A stretch of DNA of 64,000 nt from Firmicutes bacterium OM04-13BH (GTDB taxonomy: Bacteria; Bacillota; Clostridia; Lachnospirales; Lachnospiraceae). A program made the translations under genes and the position numbers. Shown here piece after piece: positions 1 to 12,673 of the stretch. Every line of letters begins with the position of its first letter. The first letter of the stretch is position 1. The notes below the pieces were generated by a model, which saw only the letters and a program-made list of their open reading frames with translations, did not search any database and had not been told where the DNA came from. The stretch is from the NCBI GenBank assembly GCA_003481745.1, contig QULP01000003.1, forward strand, positions 378,266 to 442,265, written 5' to 3'.

Positions 1-1357
1 CTACATTTTCCTGTCCCTCTGCTCGCATGCCATCAAAGAATGTTTTTGCATACATTGCCGGATAAACATTACCAATCTGTACGTTTGGTCCTAAGTGATA
101 ACGATAATTTTCGAAATCATATACGGTGTATTCCGGTTCTGCCTCATCGAGCCAGAAGATTTTTACACCTTTATCATAATAATTTTTCTTTGCTTTGCCC
201 CATACATACTCTCTTGCTTCCGGATTTGTCGGGTCATACTGAATGGTATTTCCCATGTAAACATTATCGATTCTTACACCTTTTTCTACTCTGGTCAGCA
301 GACCTTTGGCTTTCATTTCTTCAAAGTTTTCACTCTTATAGTCAACCATCGGCCAGATAGATACCATCAGCTCAATACCCATTTCTTTTAATTCTGCAAT
401 CATTGCATCCGGGTCTGGCCAGTAAGTCGGGTCGAATCTCCAGTCACCCTGTTTTGGCCAGTGGAAGAAGTCAACTACGATAACATCAATCGGAATCTGT
501 CTTCTTTTATATTCTCTTGCCACTTCAAGCAGTTCTTCCTGTGTCTGATAACGCAATTTACACTGCCAGAATCCAAGTCCATATTCCGGCATCATCGGAA
601 CTTTTCCGGTTGCGTCTGCATAAGCTTCTTCAATTTCTGCCGGTGTATCTCCTGCTGTAATCCAGTAATCCAGTTTCTTAGTAGAACGTGCTTCCCATGT
701 TGTAATATTTTTATTGAAGCTTACACGTCCGATTGCCGGATTGTTCCATAAAAATCCATATCCAAGAGAAGATAATGCAAACGGAACGCTTGCCTGAGAG
801 TTTCTGTGTGCCAGTTCAAGTTCTGCACCTTTTACATCCAGGAATTTCTGCTGATACTGTCCCATTCCGTAAATCTTTTCATTTGGATTTGACTCAAAAC
901 GCATCGTCAACTCATAATCTCCACCGATAATCGGTTTAAACTCTCTTGCCTCTACTTCCAGAGAACTACAGGTTTCTGCAAACATATCTTCTCTGTTTCG
1001 TACATATTCTTCTAAGAGAAGTTCACCTTTCTGATTATAAAAGCTGATTTTACCGATATTGTTGATTACCGCTTTAATTTTTCCATTTACGATTTCTGCG
1101 GAATATTCTTTAATTGTAATTTCAGAGCTGCGATTTTCCGGTTTTCCATCCAATGCCCAAAGTTCTTCCGGCATTTGAGGCATTTTTGATGCACGGACAC
1201 GGAAACTGTTATCTCCCCAAGGTTCAATGATAACTCTCTCTGCATCATAGCGGTAGTAAAGAGAATGGTCTTTTTCCTCAAAGTAACCTAATAAAAAGTT
1301 GTTGTCTGAGCGGAAGTCACCTGTTGGTGCACCCTCTTTTTTTACAAAATCTGGCAT
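1..1357 (-). CDS. GH31 family alpha-glycosidase, partial (C-terminus beyond window)
   Basis: The product is a glycoside hydrolase of family GH31 (alpha-xylosidase or alpha-glucosidase type), probably cytoplasmic since it begins without a signal peptide. About 452 codons are present and the C-terminal part runs off the left edge. An N-terminal beta-sandwich region is followed by the start of the catalytic barrel. The motif FWLDEAEPE carries the expected catalytic nucleophile, Asp404, and the WPMVDY segment is also family-typical. The LDEAEPE form resembles alpha-xylosidases, but the substrate cannot be fixed from sequence alone. The start ATG follows AAGAAAGGA at good spacing. It lies 56 bases downstream of the permease genes on the same strand, so it probably hydrolyses the oligosaccharide imported by that ABC transporter. 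Confidence 0.9.
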   Translation of the reverse strand, partial: MPDFVKKEGAPTGDFRSDNNFLLGYFEEKDHSLYYRYDAERVIIEPWGDNSFRVRASKMPQMPEELWALDGKPENRSSEITIKEYSAEIVNGKIKAVINNIGKISFYNQKGELLLEEYVRNREDMFAETCSSLEVEAREFKPIIGGDYELTMRFESNPNEKIYGMGQYQQKFLDVKGAELELAHRNSQASVPFALSSLGYGFLWNNPAIGRVSFNKNITTWEARSTKKLDYWITAGDTPAEIEEAYADATGKVPMMPEYGLGFWQCKLRYQTQEELLEVAREYKRRQIPIDVIVVDFFHWPKQGDWRFDPTYWPDPDAMIAELKEMGIELMVSIWPMVDYKSENFEEMKAKGLLTRVEKGVRIDNVYMGNTIQYDPTNPEAREYVWGKAKKNYYDKGVKIFWLDEAEPEYTVYDFENYRYHLGPNVQIGNVYPAMYAKTFFDGMRAEGQENV

Positions 1358-1413
1358 AGTTTTGATTCCTTTCTTTATTTTTTTATTGTTTTTTATTTAT
1401 TATTTTTATAGCA

Positions 1414-2286
1414 TCACTCTTTTACAGCACCTGCTGTTAAACCACCTACAATGTATTTCTGTAAGAATACAAATACAAGGATTACAGGAATAACAAGGAT
1501 TGCACCATAAGCCATAATACAGTTCCATTTTGTTCCGTATTTACTCTGGAATTTATGGATATTTGCTGTCAATGGTCTCATGTCTGCTTTTACGTTAAAT
1601 GTCATGGAATAAATCAGATCGTTCCATCCATTTAAGAAAGAGATAACAACTACGGTGATGATACCGGTTTTAATTGTAGGAATCATAATCTTAAAGAAAG
1701 AACGGAATACATTACATCCATCAATACGTGCGGCTTCATCCAGGGAAACCGGAATACTCTTAAAGTATGGTCTTAAAGTTACAACGATAAACGGAACCGA
1801 ACCGGAGGAAATTGCAAGTGCCGGTGCAAGATAAGTTCCAAGTAAACCTGCTTTAGAGAAAATCAGGTACATTGGTGTTAACATAACGGATGCCGGGAGC
1901 ATCTGAGTTACAAGAAAAGTAAGCATGAAGCTTTTTGTTCCTTTTACTTTATAACGCCCCATACCATAAGCAGCCGGAATACCAAATACCAGTGATAAAC
2001 ACATGGAACACAGTGCAATGGATACACTGTTTTTTAATGAGGTAATAAAGTCTTTATCCTGCAAGTTCTGGAGCCATGGATCAACGGTAAATTCATGTGG
2101 ATAATAAGTTACGATTTTTCCAAAACTTTCCATATCTGTCTTAAAAGACATCTGAATCAGCCAGTAAATTGGGAACAAGAAGATAATTGCGATTATAATT
2201 GCCCAAAAGCAATTGATGACATTGCTTCGTCCCTCTTTTGATTTCAGATATGCGACTTTTGCTGATTTTGTACTTTCCTTACTCAT
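1414..2286 (-). CDS. Carbohydrate ABC transporter permease, MalG type (CUT1)
   Basis: This is one of two inner-membrane permeases of a CUT1 sugar importer. The protein is about 290 residues with six predicted membrane segments. The cytoplasmic EAA loop is visible as EAARIDG near residue 184, followed by IMIP, and contacts the shared ATPase (MsmK/UgpC type), which is not encoded here. A longer reading starts three codons earlier at 2295. There the AGGAGG Shine-Dalgarno would touch the ATG with no spacing, while the start at 2286 leaves nine bases, so 2286 is preferred. The upstream permease stops at 2288, one base away, which implies tight translational coupling. Confidence 0.93.
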   Translation of the reverse strand: MSKESTKSAKVAYLKSKEGRSNVINCFWAIIIAIIFLFPIYWLIQMSFKTDMESFGKIVTYYPHEFTVDPWLQNLQDKDFITSLKNSVSIALCSMCLSLVFGIPAAYGMGRYKVKGTKSFMLTFLVTQMLPASVMLTPMYLIFSKAGLLGTYLAPALAISSGSVPFIVVTLRPYFKSIPVSLDEAARIDGCNVFRSFFKIMIPTIKTGIITVVVISFLNGWNDLIYSMTFNVKADMRPLTANIHKFQSKYGTKWNCIMAYGAILVIPVILVFVFLQKYIVGGLTAGAVKE

Positions 2287-2287
2287 T

Positions 2288-3181
2288 CTAGTCATCCTCC
2301 TTACTCAACAGTTTCAGGTAGAAGATCCCAACCAGGAACAGGCAGGCAAATAATACCATTGCGATTGCAGAACCCTGTGAAAATTCATACTGGGTAAATG
2401 CTTTTGAATATGCATAAGTTCCAAGTACGTCAGTGGAGTTGAACGGACCACCTGCTGTCATAATGTACATAAGGTCAAATGCTTTAAATGTATAGATAAA
2501 TCCAAGCATCAATACTGAAAGCATAGCCGGTTTCATCAGCGGCAGTGTTATGTAGATAAATCTCTTAAATGCATTTGCTCCATCCATAGAAGCACTTTCA
2601 TAGATATCAGTTGAGATGCCGGTCAGACCGGAAGTTAACAGTAACATGTTAAATGGAATACCTACCCAGCAGTTTACGGCAATGACTGCTCCAAGTGCAG
2701 TTCCGCCATTTACCAGCCAGTCGATTGGGGACGAAATCAGATGAACCTTCATTAACAGGTCATTGATAACACCACCATCGAGTAAGAATAAGTTCTTACC
2801 AAGTAAAGCTGTAACCGACATGGGCATCATATATCCCACCAGCACGAGACCTCGAATCGGTCCTGCCAGTGTAAATTTCTTTGAGAAAAACATTGCAAAT
2901 AAAAAGCCGATTGTAAACTGAACTACAAGGCAAGCCAGTGTAAATTCAATTGTATTTTTAAATACCAGCTGGAATGTCGGGTCGGCAAACAGCTGTTTAT
3001 AATTGTCAAGTCCAACAAAAACCGATGCACCGGTGGCAAGGTTTTTTACGTTTACATTTTTAAAACTCAAAATCAGATTGTAAATCAAAGGATAACCACA
3101 AATTGCAACCAGATAAATAAAACCGGGAAGAATAAAAATATAGGCTTCTCTCCTCTTCTTTGCAGCCATGTTCAGTTTCAT
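2288..3181 (-). CDS. Carbohydrate ABC transporter permease, MalF type (CUT1)
   Basis: This is the partner permease of the CUT1 importer, about 297 residues, with the usual N-terminal membrane segment (residues 15-40) and an EAA-like loop reading ESASMDG near residue 195, followed by ITLP. A GTG two codons upstream (3187) is in frame, but the AGGAG box is only three bases from it and nine bases from the ATG at 3181, so the ATG is chosen. It sits between the binding-protein gene and the MalG-type permease. The preceding intergenic hairpin (3223-3261) may lower permease synthesis relative to binding protein, a common arrangement in these operons. Confidence 0.93.
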   Translation of the reverse strand: MKLNMAAKKRREAYIFILPGFIYLVAICGYPLIYNLILSFKNVNVKNLATGASVFVGLDNYKQLFADPTFQLVFKNTIEFTLACLVVQFTIGFLFAMFFSKKFTLAGPIRGLVLVGYMMPMSVTALLGKNLFLLDGGVINDLLMKVHLISSPIDWLVNGGTALGAVIAVNCWVGIPFNMLLLTSGLTGISTDIYESASMDGANAFKRFIYITLPLMKPAMLSVLMLGFIYTFKAFDLMYIMTAGGPFNSTDVLGTYAYSKAFTQYEFSQGSAIAMVLFACLFLVGIFYLKLLSKEDD

Positions 3182-3222
3182 CTTCACACACTCCTCTCAC
3201 GGAATTTCAAGATTTTCATTTT

Positions 3223-3261
3223 AAAAGAGTCCCGAAACCCAGACCGGTTCCAGGACTCTTT
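3223..3261 (-). terminator. Stem-loop between binding-protein and permease genes
   Basis: AAAGAGTCC at 3224-3232 pairs with GGACTCTTT at 3253-3261 and is followed on the minus strand by TTTTAAAAT. Its place inside the operon suggests partial termination or 3'-end protection of the binding-protein message. Confidence 0.7.
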
Positions 3262-3283
3262 CTTATTACTGCTTATTTTTTTC

Positions 3284-4645
3284 TTACTTATTTACGTCGT
3301 CTGCAACTCCGCCGCCTGTTGTCAAATCAGGAAGTGGATCTTCTGCAACAATCGGGTCAATCTTAGCCTGCGCTTCTTTCATTGCGTCTTCTACGGATTT
3401 TTCACCAAGCAGAGCCTGCTGAACACCTGTATAAAGTGCTTCGGAAAGAGTCGGCCACTGAGCGTGCGGTCCTCGTGCTTTTGCATAATTCATAGCATCG
3501 TTAAATACAACGTATCTGTCATCTGTTGTCCAGAGGTCTTTTAAGCCTACAGCATCTTTACGAACCGGAAGTTTTGCAGCTGCTGCTGTAAAGTCTGCGT
3601 TGTTTTCTGCATTCATAAGAAATTTCAGGAAGTCAACACATTCGTCTTTGTATTCCGAACCTGTGCAGACACCAAAATTTTCTCCACCGATTGTAGAAGC
3701 GTATTCTTTATCTTTTGGAAGTAAAGTATACTGATAATTGAAAGAACCATTGATTTTCTCATCAATGTCAGCTAACTGCCATGTACCGGATTCAAACATT
3801 GCTGCTTTACCACTTGTAAATGCATTGTATGCATCAGACTGCTGCCAGTTAACAACTTCTTTACTCATGTAACCGTTTTGTACTAAGTCAGTTAAGAACT
3901 GAACTGCTTTTGTTGATTCAGCACTTGTTAAATCATCAATGTTTCCACCTGCGGAATAAATCCAAGGCAGAATCTGGAAAGTACCTTCTTCTGTAGCGAT
4001 ATCGCACATTGCAAATCCATATACACCTTCCGCTGCATTTGTTGTTGCCTTGCAGGCTTCTTCAAATTCTTCCCATGTAGTTGGTGGGTTCTCGATACCT
4101 GCTGCATTTAAGATGTCCATGTTACAGCAAAGGGTCAGACAGTTTGAATTGTTTGGAAGTCCGTAGTATTTACCATCTGCATCCATACAGCTTGAAAGAG
4201 GTCCGTCATAAAACTGGTCTAATTCATCCCAATCTTTGATGTCATCTGTGATGTCCTCAAATACACCAAGAGAAATATAGGATTCCATATCCGGTGAATC
4301 AACCATTCCGATGTCAGGAAGCTCTCCTGATACTGCACCGATTGTGTACTGGTTCATCAATTCTTCACGGGATACATAAGTACATGTAACATGAATCTTA
4401 TCCTGAGACTCATTGTATTTCTCCGCTACCGCCTCAAGGTCTGGAGCTTCATGCTCGAAATAATGCCACAGCGTAACCTCTGCTGCTCCGTTTGAATTGG
4501 AAGAACTGCTGTCGCTCGCCTCTTTGCTATCACTGCTTGACTCTGAGGATGAACCGGAGCTACTGCCTCCACAACCTGTGACCAGTGTACCTGCCATTGC
4601 ACCAACCAGCATCAGCGCTGCGATTTTCTGGAACCTTCTCTTCAT
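3284..4645 (-). CDS. Extracellular solute-binding protein, family 1 (sugar-binding lipoprotein)
   Basis: This is a lipoprotein that captures sugar outside the membrane and delivers it to the two permeases downstream. The 453-residue protein starts with a positively charged signal peptide ending in a lipobox (LVTGC), so Cys25 would be lipid-modified. A Ser-rich linker follows, then the periplasmic-binding-protein fold of the SBP_bac_1 family (segments such as VTLWHYFEHE and GKAAMFESGTW). The start is preceded by GAGGAGG. It is the first gene of the operon and is preceded by four TTAAGAT boxes and a weak promoter, consistent with induction by the adjacent two-component system. The sugar is unknown; the GH31 enzyme in the operon suggests an alpha-linked oligosaccharide. 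Confidence 0.94.
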   Translation of the reverse strand: MKRRFQKIAALMLVGAMAGTLVTGCGGSSSGSSSESSSDSKEASDSSSSNSNGAAEVTLWHYFEHEAPDLEAVAEKYNESQDKIHVTCTYVSREELMNQYTIGAVSGELPDIGMVDSPDMESYISLGVFEDITDDIKDWDELDQFYDGPLSSCMDADGKYYGLPNNSNCLTLCCNMDILNAAGIENPPTTWEEFEEACKATTNAAEGVYGFAMCDIATEEGTFQILPWIYSAGGNIDDLTSAESTKAVQFLTDLVQNGYMSKEVVNWQQSDAYNAFTSGKAAMFESGTWQLADIDEKINGSFNYQYTLLPKDKEYASTIGGENFGVCTGSEYKDECVDFLKFLMNAENNADFTAAAAKLPVRKDAVGLKDLWTTDDRYVVFNDAMNYAKARGPHAQWPTLSEALYTGVQQALLGEKSVEDAMKEAQAKIDPIVAEDPLPDLTTGGGVADDVNK

Positions 4646-4676
4646 AATTTTTTCCTCCTCTAATTAAGATGTTATT

Positions 4677-4705
4677 ATTATAATAATTTTAGGTTTTTTT
4701 CGTAA
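4677..4705 (-). promoter_or_regulatory. Candidate promoter of the sugar-uptake operon
   Basis: A TATAAT -10 lies at 4682-4677 (minus strand), with only a poor -35 (GTTACG at 4705-4700) at 17-base spacing. A weak -35 directly below the TTAAGAT box cluster is what an activator-dependent promoter looks like. Confidence 0.5.
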
Positions 4706-4710
4706 CTTAC

Positions 4711-4774
4711 TATCTTAAGATAAGAGGTAAAATCTTAAGATACGATTTTAAGATTCGGGTATTTTTTTAAGATA
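4711..4774. promoter_or_regulatory. Cluster of four TTAAGAT boxes, candidate activator operator
   Basis: TTAAGAT occurs at 4715-4721, 4735-4741, 4748-4754 and 4767-4773, with start-to-start steps of 20, 13 and 19 bases. The first two are part of the palindrome TCTTAAGA. Steps near two helical turns fit an AraC-type dimer or tandem array. The most likely binder is the response regulator encoded next door (4858-5598); this is inference from position. Confidence 0.55.
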
Positions 4775-4780
4775 GATCAC

Positions 4781-4845
4781 AAAAAACCAGAATAATACTA
4801 TGCACTTTAACCACACGCATTTAGTGCACACATATTTATTCTGGT
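4781..4845 (-). terminator. Rho-independent terminator after the response-regulator gene
   Basis: ACCAGAATAA at 4786-4795 pairs with TTATTCTGGT at 4836-4845, with an inner TGCACT/AGTGCA stem. On the minus strand the stem is followed by a run of six T residues (4786-4781). Confidence 0.8.
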
Positions 4846-4857
4846 ATTTTGTATGAA

Positions 4858-5598
4858 TCATTCTGAATTTTTCCGAACGTATTCCGTCATTGTGCAACCT
4901 TCCACTTCTCGAAATACTTTATTAAAATATTTGGAATCTGAAAATCCTACACTATACGGAATTTCCTCTTTGGGCAATTCTCCATTTAATAAAAGCTTCT
5001 TTGCCACTTCTATTCTATAATTCTTTAAAAAATGAGAAAATGTTTCTCCCATGTCTTTATTAAACAGATAACAAAAATACTCCTGTGAAATTCCAAGATT
5101 AGCAGCCAGCTCTTTCTGACTGATTTTACTGGAATACCCTTTTTCAATAAATCCCAGAGATTTTCTCACCAATGGATGCACATCCGGGTACCGTTCTTTT
5201 AATGTTTTATCAATGAGCTGAGGCTTTCCTTTCTGCGCCGCATCCAGACGTTCCATCGTATCTTTTAATTCGTCATAAGTTACTGGTTTTACCAGATACT
5301 CTTTTACTCCCAGGCTGATTGCCTGTCTTGCCACTTCAAATTCTTCATAAGCGCTTACGATTACATATTTCGTGCAAACACCTGCTGCAATTCCTGCCTT
5401 AATCAGTCCCATTCCATCCAAAAATGGCATCTTTAAGTCCGTAAAAACCACATCCGGCTTTAGGATCTGAAGCAACTCTAATGCCTGCTTTCCATTCGAT
5501 GCCTCTGCTACTACCTCATAATCCTCTGATAAAGAAGTTAAAACGGAATGAAGTCCTCTCCTCGCCCGTTCTTCATCTTCTGCTATCAATATTCTCAT
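4858..5598 (-). CDS. Response regulator with receiver and AraC-type DNA-binding domains
   Basis: This is the output half of a two-component system of the YesN type. The N-terminal receiver domain (1-120) has acidic residues at 7-9, the phospho-acceptor Asp54 in FTDLKMP, and Lys104 in YLVKP. The C-terminal AraC-type domain (about 145-246) has two helix-turn-helix units (ELAANLGISQEYFC and GFSDSKYFNKVFRE). The protein is short for the class (246 residues), with little linker. It lies 23 bases downstream of the sensor kinase and just upstream of the sugar-uptake operon, so it most likely activates that operon through the TTAAGAT boxes at 4711-4774. Confidence 0.92.
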   Translation of the reverse strand: MRILIAEDEERARRGLHSVLTSLSEDYEVVAEASNGKQALELLQILKPDVVFTDLKMPFLDGMGLIKAGIAAGVCTKYVIVSAYEEFEVARQAISLGVKEYLVKPVTYDELKDTMERLDAAQKGKPQLIDKTLKERYPDVHPLVRKSLGFIEKGYSSKISQKELAANLGISQEYFCYLFNKDMGETFSHFLKNYRIEVAKKLLLNGELPKEEIPYSVGFSDSKYFNKVFREVEGCTMTEYVRKNSE

Positions 5599-5621
5599 TT
5601 ATCTGCCTTCCCCCTTGTCTC

Positions 5622-7445
5622 CTACTGTCTTGCCTCTGGAAGTATCATTGTAAACTTACAGCCTTTTCGCTCTTCTGTCTCTAACTGAATCTTTAAATCT
5701 TCTGTATAATACATCCTCATTCTGGTTACGACATTAGAAATTCCGATTCCCAATCCTTTTTGTTTTGCAAGCAACGGATTCTCCAACACTTCTTTAATAA
5801 TCTGTTCTACCTCCGGGGTCATTCCACATCCATTATCCTCAATTACAATTTTAAGATACTCTTGATATCCTTCTCCGGTAATTCGGATAAATCCACCTTT
5901 ATTGACCCCTTCTAATCCATGAAGAATCGAATTCTCAACAAACGGCTGAAGCATCAGTTTCCTGCACGGCCAGTTATCATAATCCGAATCAAACTGAATT
6001 TCATAATCAAAGGCACTTCCCATTCGTTCTTTCTGTAAAAACAGATACTGCTCAATCCATGAAATTTCCTGAAACATATACACATTCTGATGTTTCTGAT
6101 CAAACGTATAGCGTAAAATATTAGAAAGTTTTTTAAGCAGCAAAGAGACTTTAAAATCCCCATTATCCATTGCCTCATAATTAATCGCATTTAAAGTATT
6201 ACAGATAAAATGCGCATTAATCTGCGATTCAAGTGCTTCTCTCTCTGCCCTGCGCTTCATTTTCATTGATTCAATAATTTCTCCATGCTGTTCTTCTACT
6301 TTCACATTTGCCTCTTGAATCGAACACAACATCTCATTATATTCCCGTGCTAACTGCCAGATTTCATTTGTTCCTTCTATTGAAATATATCCCTGCATAT
6401 CCCCGGTTTTTACACGATCAATAGAAGTACTGATAACACTGACCGGCTTTAAAATCGACTTAATAATAAAAATTGCAATCCCCATTACGGCCAAAATCGC
6501 ACACAAATACAAAATCATCGCCTTAGAGTACATTTTGTTTACGTTTGACTCTAAAGCAGCTTTGTCAATCACACCATGCAGCTTCCATCCATAATTTTTC
6601 ACATCCGTTTCCAGATTGATTTTATTCGTGTCACTATTATAAATCTTTTTTGCGTTTTTATCCACATAATTTTCGTCGGTATGAAACAAAATCTTTCCAC
6701 TGGCATTTTCAATATATCCCTGTAAAAACTCATCTTTTCCCCCCTGAGAAAGCTGTTTTAACAGTGCGGAAATTGACTGACTGTAATAAGAAACGATAAT
6801 CATGTATTTCATATGTTTATAATTATAACCATTCTTAATCGGAAATGCGATATGTAAGACCCCTCTTCCAGACACATTTAAATGTTCGTTTGCTCCATTT
6901 ACAATAATATAGCGGGGCAGAAGCCCTGTCTCATTATGTTGTTTCATCTCCTGAAACAAACTTATAATTTCATCCTGTTCATTTTCATCCCAGATTCCCT
7001 TGACTTTTTCTGTGCCCACTTCTTCTCTGGAGAACTGCGCAAGCAGACCATCTTCTTCAACCACTGCAACTCCGGTAATTGAACTACTTCCATAAGTTGT
7101 ACTTTTTAAAGTTGTCCGCATCAGCTTAGAAGCATACTGATTGGTCTTCCCTGCCTGTACATAGTCTTCAATTTCCTGTACAAGCCGATCCTCCACTGCA
7201 ATATTTGCACCTAAATCAATAAAGGACTCCATCTGATTTTCAATATTCTTGTTAACGGACTCTATCATCACTTTCTCTGATTCATAAGTCGTATCAAGCA
7301 GATACTGATAATATTTGCTCTTCATATATCCCAATAAAATCAGGGCAATGATAAAAATCATACCAAAAATCGAAAGCAAAAGAGAACACCACATGTGAGA
7401 ACGATAATAGGTAACTGCCCGCTGTAAAATTTTTTTCTTTTTCAT
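5622..7445 (-). CDS. Sensor histidine kinase, YesM/LytS-like (His_kinase family)
   Basis: This is the membrane sensor of the sugar-responsive two-component system. The 607-residue protein has a membrane segment at 20-40, an extracytoplasmic sensing domain at about 41-305, a second segment at 308-330, a HAMP linker and a short coiled coil. The His_kinase domain has His412 in QINAHFICNTLN, an N-box QPFVENSILHG (500-510), and the ATP-binding motifs EDNGCGM and GLGIGISNV. The domain order is that of kinases paired with AraC-type regulators next to CUT1 sugar operons. AAAGGAAAG precedes the start. The ligand may be a sugar or sugar-loaded binding protein; this is not shown by sequence. Confidence 0.93.
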   Translation of the reverse strand: MKKKKILQRAVTYYRSHMWCSLLLSIFGMIFIIALILLGYMKSKYYQYLLDTTYESEKVMIESVNKNIENQMESFIDLGANIAVEDRLVQEIEDYVQAGKTNQYASKLMRTTLKSTTYGSSSITGVAVVEEDGLLAQFSREEVGTEKVKGIWDENEQDEIISLFQEMKQHNETGLLPRYIIVNGANEHLNVSGRGVLHIAFPIKNGYNYKHMKYMIIVSYYSQSISALLKQLSQGGKDEFLQGYIENASGKILFHTDENYVDKNAKKIYNSDTNKINLETDVKNYGWKLHGVIDKAALESNVNKMYSKAMILYLCAILAVMGIAIFIIKSILKPVSVISTSIDRVKTGDMQGYISIEGTNEIWQLAREYNEMLCSIQEANVKVEEQHGEIIESMKMKRRAEREALESQINAHFICNTLNAINYEAMDNGDFKVSLLLKKLSNILRYTFDQKHQNVYMFQEISWIEQYLFLQKERMGSAFDYEIQFDSDYDNWPCRKLMLQPFVENSILHGLEGVNKGGFIRITGEGYQEYLKIVIEDNGCGMTPEVEQIIKEVLENPLLAKQKGLGIGISNVVTRMRMYYTEDLKIQLETEERKGCKFTMILPEARQ

Positions 7446-7478
7446 CTTGAATCTTTCCTTTCAAATCAAAGTCCGGAT

Positions 7479-8216
7479 TTATTGTTGACTGGCAGTTTCT
7501 ACTTCCTGTTCCACAACTGCAATCTGAACATCTACATCTTTCTTAAACTGTTCCCACTCATCTTCATGTTCTACAAAATATTTCGGGCAGTTCTTTCCTG
7601 TCACATCATAATGACGAATCACCTGCTCACTGGTAAGTCCAAATCTCTGACAGAGCCATCCAACTAATTCAACCAAGGACTGATATGTCTCTTTTGTAAA
7701 CTTTCCACTCTTATCCTTATGACAACATTCAATCGAAAGCGTATCACTGTTTCTCGAATTAGAAGCATACGAAATCTCTGAACTTGGAATACACTGAACA
7801 ATTTCTCCTTTTATTCCCACTACAAAATGACTGCTTGCCTTTGTCTCATGGCTGTCTTTTAACCCTTCAAAATAATCCCTGTTTTGTTTTGCAGTACTCT
7901 TTGGATTTGCCGTATAATGAATTACAATTCCATTGATTTTTTCAAGTGCAATCCCGGGTCTTGAATATTCATTGATATCGAGCAAATCAACTGTAAACGG
8001 TGGCGCTCCCGGAAAGTCTGCGTTTTTTTCCGTTTCTTCTTCTGCCGTTACATCTGTCTCTTCCTGAGACTGTGCTTCTACTCTGCCCTGTATCAATTCT
8101 GCAATCTTAACAACCGCAGTTTTTACCCCAAAAATAATGAAAAATAAAGTCACTGCATAAATAACGAATACCTTTATATTCCATCTTGTTCTGATTCTTT
8201 TTTTCTTTCGTTTCAT
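7479..8216 (-). CDS. N-acetylmuramoyl-L-alanine amidase, Amidase_2/PGRP type, membrane-anchored
   Basis: This enzyme cleaves the bond between muramic acid and the stem peptide in peptidoglycan. The 245-residue protein has a basic N-terminus, a membrane segment at about 14-35, an acidic linker, and an Amidase_2 domain with the zinc-site pattern His in VIHYTANP, His in RHYDVTGKNCP and the Cys of the same motif. A longer reading from 8267 is possible in frame, but it would run through the guaB terminator. The ATG at 8216 has GGGGAG seven bases upstream, so the shorter form is chosen. It lies between guaB and the kinase gene and may be transcribed from its own start after the terminator. Confidence 0.88.
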   Translation of the reverse strand: MKRKKKRIRTRWNIKVFVIYAVTLFFIIFGVKTAVVKIAELIQGRVEAQSQEETDVTAEEETEKNADFPGAPPFTVDLLDINEYSRPGIALEKINGIVIHYTANPKSTAKQNRDYFEGLKDSHETKASSHFVVGIKGEIVQCIPSSEISYASNSRNSDTLSIECCHKDKSGKFTKETYQSLVELVGWLCQRFGLTSEQVIRHYDVTGKNCPKYFVEHEDEWEQFKKDVDVQIAVVEQEVETASQQ

Positions 8217-8235
8217 AAAAAACTCTCCCCAATGC

Positions 8236-8282
8236 CAAAAACGGCAGAAACCATTGCCCAAAGACAACAGCTCCTGCCGTTT
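8236..8282 (-). terminator. Rho-independent terminator of guaB
   Basis: AAACGGCAG at 8239-8247 pairs with CTGCCGTTT at 8274-8282. The minus strand continues with T residues. It ends 20 bases before the chosen start of the amidase gene. Confidence 0.75.
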
Positions 8283-8308
8283 ATGTTTACATCTGAAACT
8301 CTTTTGTA

Positions 8309-10329
<2,021 letters not shown>

Positions 10330-10400
10330 TTCGTTCTCCTTTCGTTTTTTCGTGCATTTTCATGCATTTTTTCTTATCTCTTTTAGTCTATCATAAAGAA

Positions 10401-10427
10401 ATGCCGGTGTCTAGCTGACACCGGCAT
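10401..10427 (-). terminator. Rho-independent terminator of groES-groEL
   Basis: A perfect 11-base stem, ATGCCGGTGTC at 10401-10411 with GACACCGGCAT at 10417-10427, is followed by TTTCTTTA on the minus strand. Confidence 0.85.
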
Positions 10428-10477
10428 AAGAATTTCTTAAAATGTCAATCGGATATTCGCAATCCGCTTTGGTTAAA

Positions 10478-12127
<1,650 letters not shown>

Positions 12128-12157
12128 TTACGATTTTTAAGAATTATAATTTCTTAT

Positions 12158-12442
12158 TTATTTTACTACGGCAAGAATGTCGTTCTGTCTTACGATAATG
12201 TATTCTTCCCCGTCTAATTTCACTTCTGTACCAGCATATTTGGAATAGATAACCTGATCTCCAACGGCAACTTCCATTTTCACTTCTTTTCCATCAACTA
12301 CTCCGCCAGGACCTACAGCGATTACTTCTGCCTGTTGTGGTTTTTCCTGTGCCTGACCCGGTAATACGATACCGGATTTTGTAGTTTCTTCTGCAACTAA
12401 CTGTTTTAATACAACTCTGTCTCCTAATGGTACTAATTTCAT
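12158..12442 (-). CDS. groES: Co-chaperonin GroES
   Basis: This is the heptameric lid of the GroEL folding chamber. The 94-residue protein contains the mobile-loop region around [12 protein letters not shown] and the conserved GDRVVLK start. It is the first gene of the groESL operon. The promoter (12520-12548) and CIRCE operator (12482-12508) lie directly upstream, so repression by HrcA under non-stress conditions is expected. Length is normal for the family. Confidence 0.99.
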   Translation of the reverse strand: MKLVPLGDRVVLKQLVAEETTKSGIVLPGQAQEKPQQAEVIAVGPGGVVDGKEVKMEVAVGDQVIYSKYAGTEVKLDGEEYIIVRQNDILAVVK

Positions 12443-12481
12443 ATCTAAAATGCCTCCTTTAGAATTATCAATCTCATTTTA

Positions 12482-12508
12482 CTAGCACTCATTTTAATCG
12501 AGTGCTAA
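12482..12508. promoter_or_regulatory. CIRCE element (HrcA operator) of groESL
   Basis: TAGCACTC at 12483-12490 and GAGTGCTAA at 12500-12508 are separated by nine bases, matching the CIRCE consensus with one outer mismatch. It lies just downstream of the promoter. Confidence 0.95.
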
Positions 12509-12519
12509 CCGTTAGTCAT

Positions 12520-12548
12520 ATATTAGTTAATTCAGCTTATTTCCGCAA
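12520..12548 (-). promoter_or_regulatory. SigA-type promoter of groESL
   Basis: TTGCGG (12548-12543) and TAATAT (12525-12520) on the minus strand are spaced by 17 bases and are followed within 12 bases by CIRCE. Confidence 0.75.
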
Positions 12549-12673
12549 CTGCAACAAAAGGTGTAATATTTTATATTTCATGATATTTTCTTATGTTTTC
12601 TCATTTTTTCTTATGTTTTCTTATTTTTTTATTTTTGTACATGTTTCATACAATTTTTATAAGTTCAAAATAG

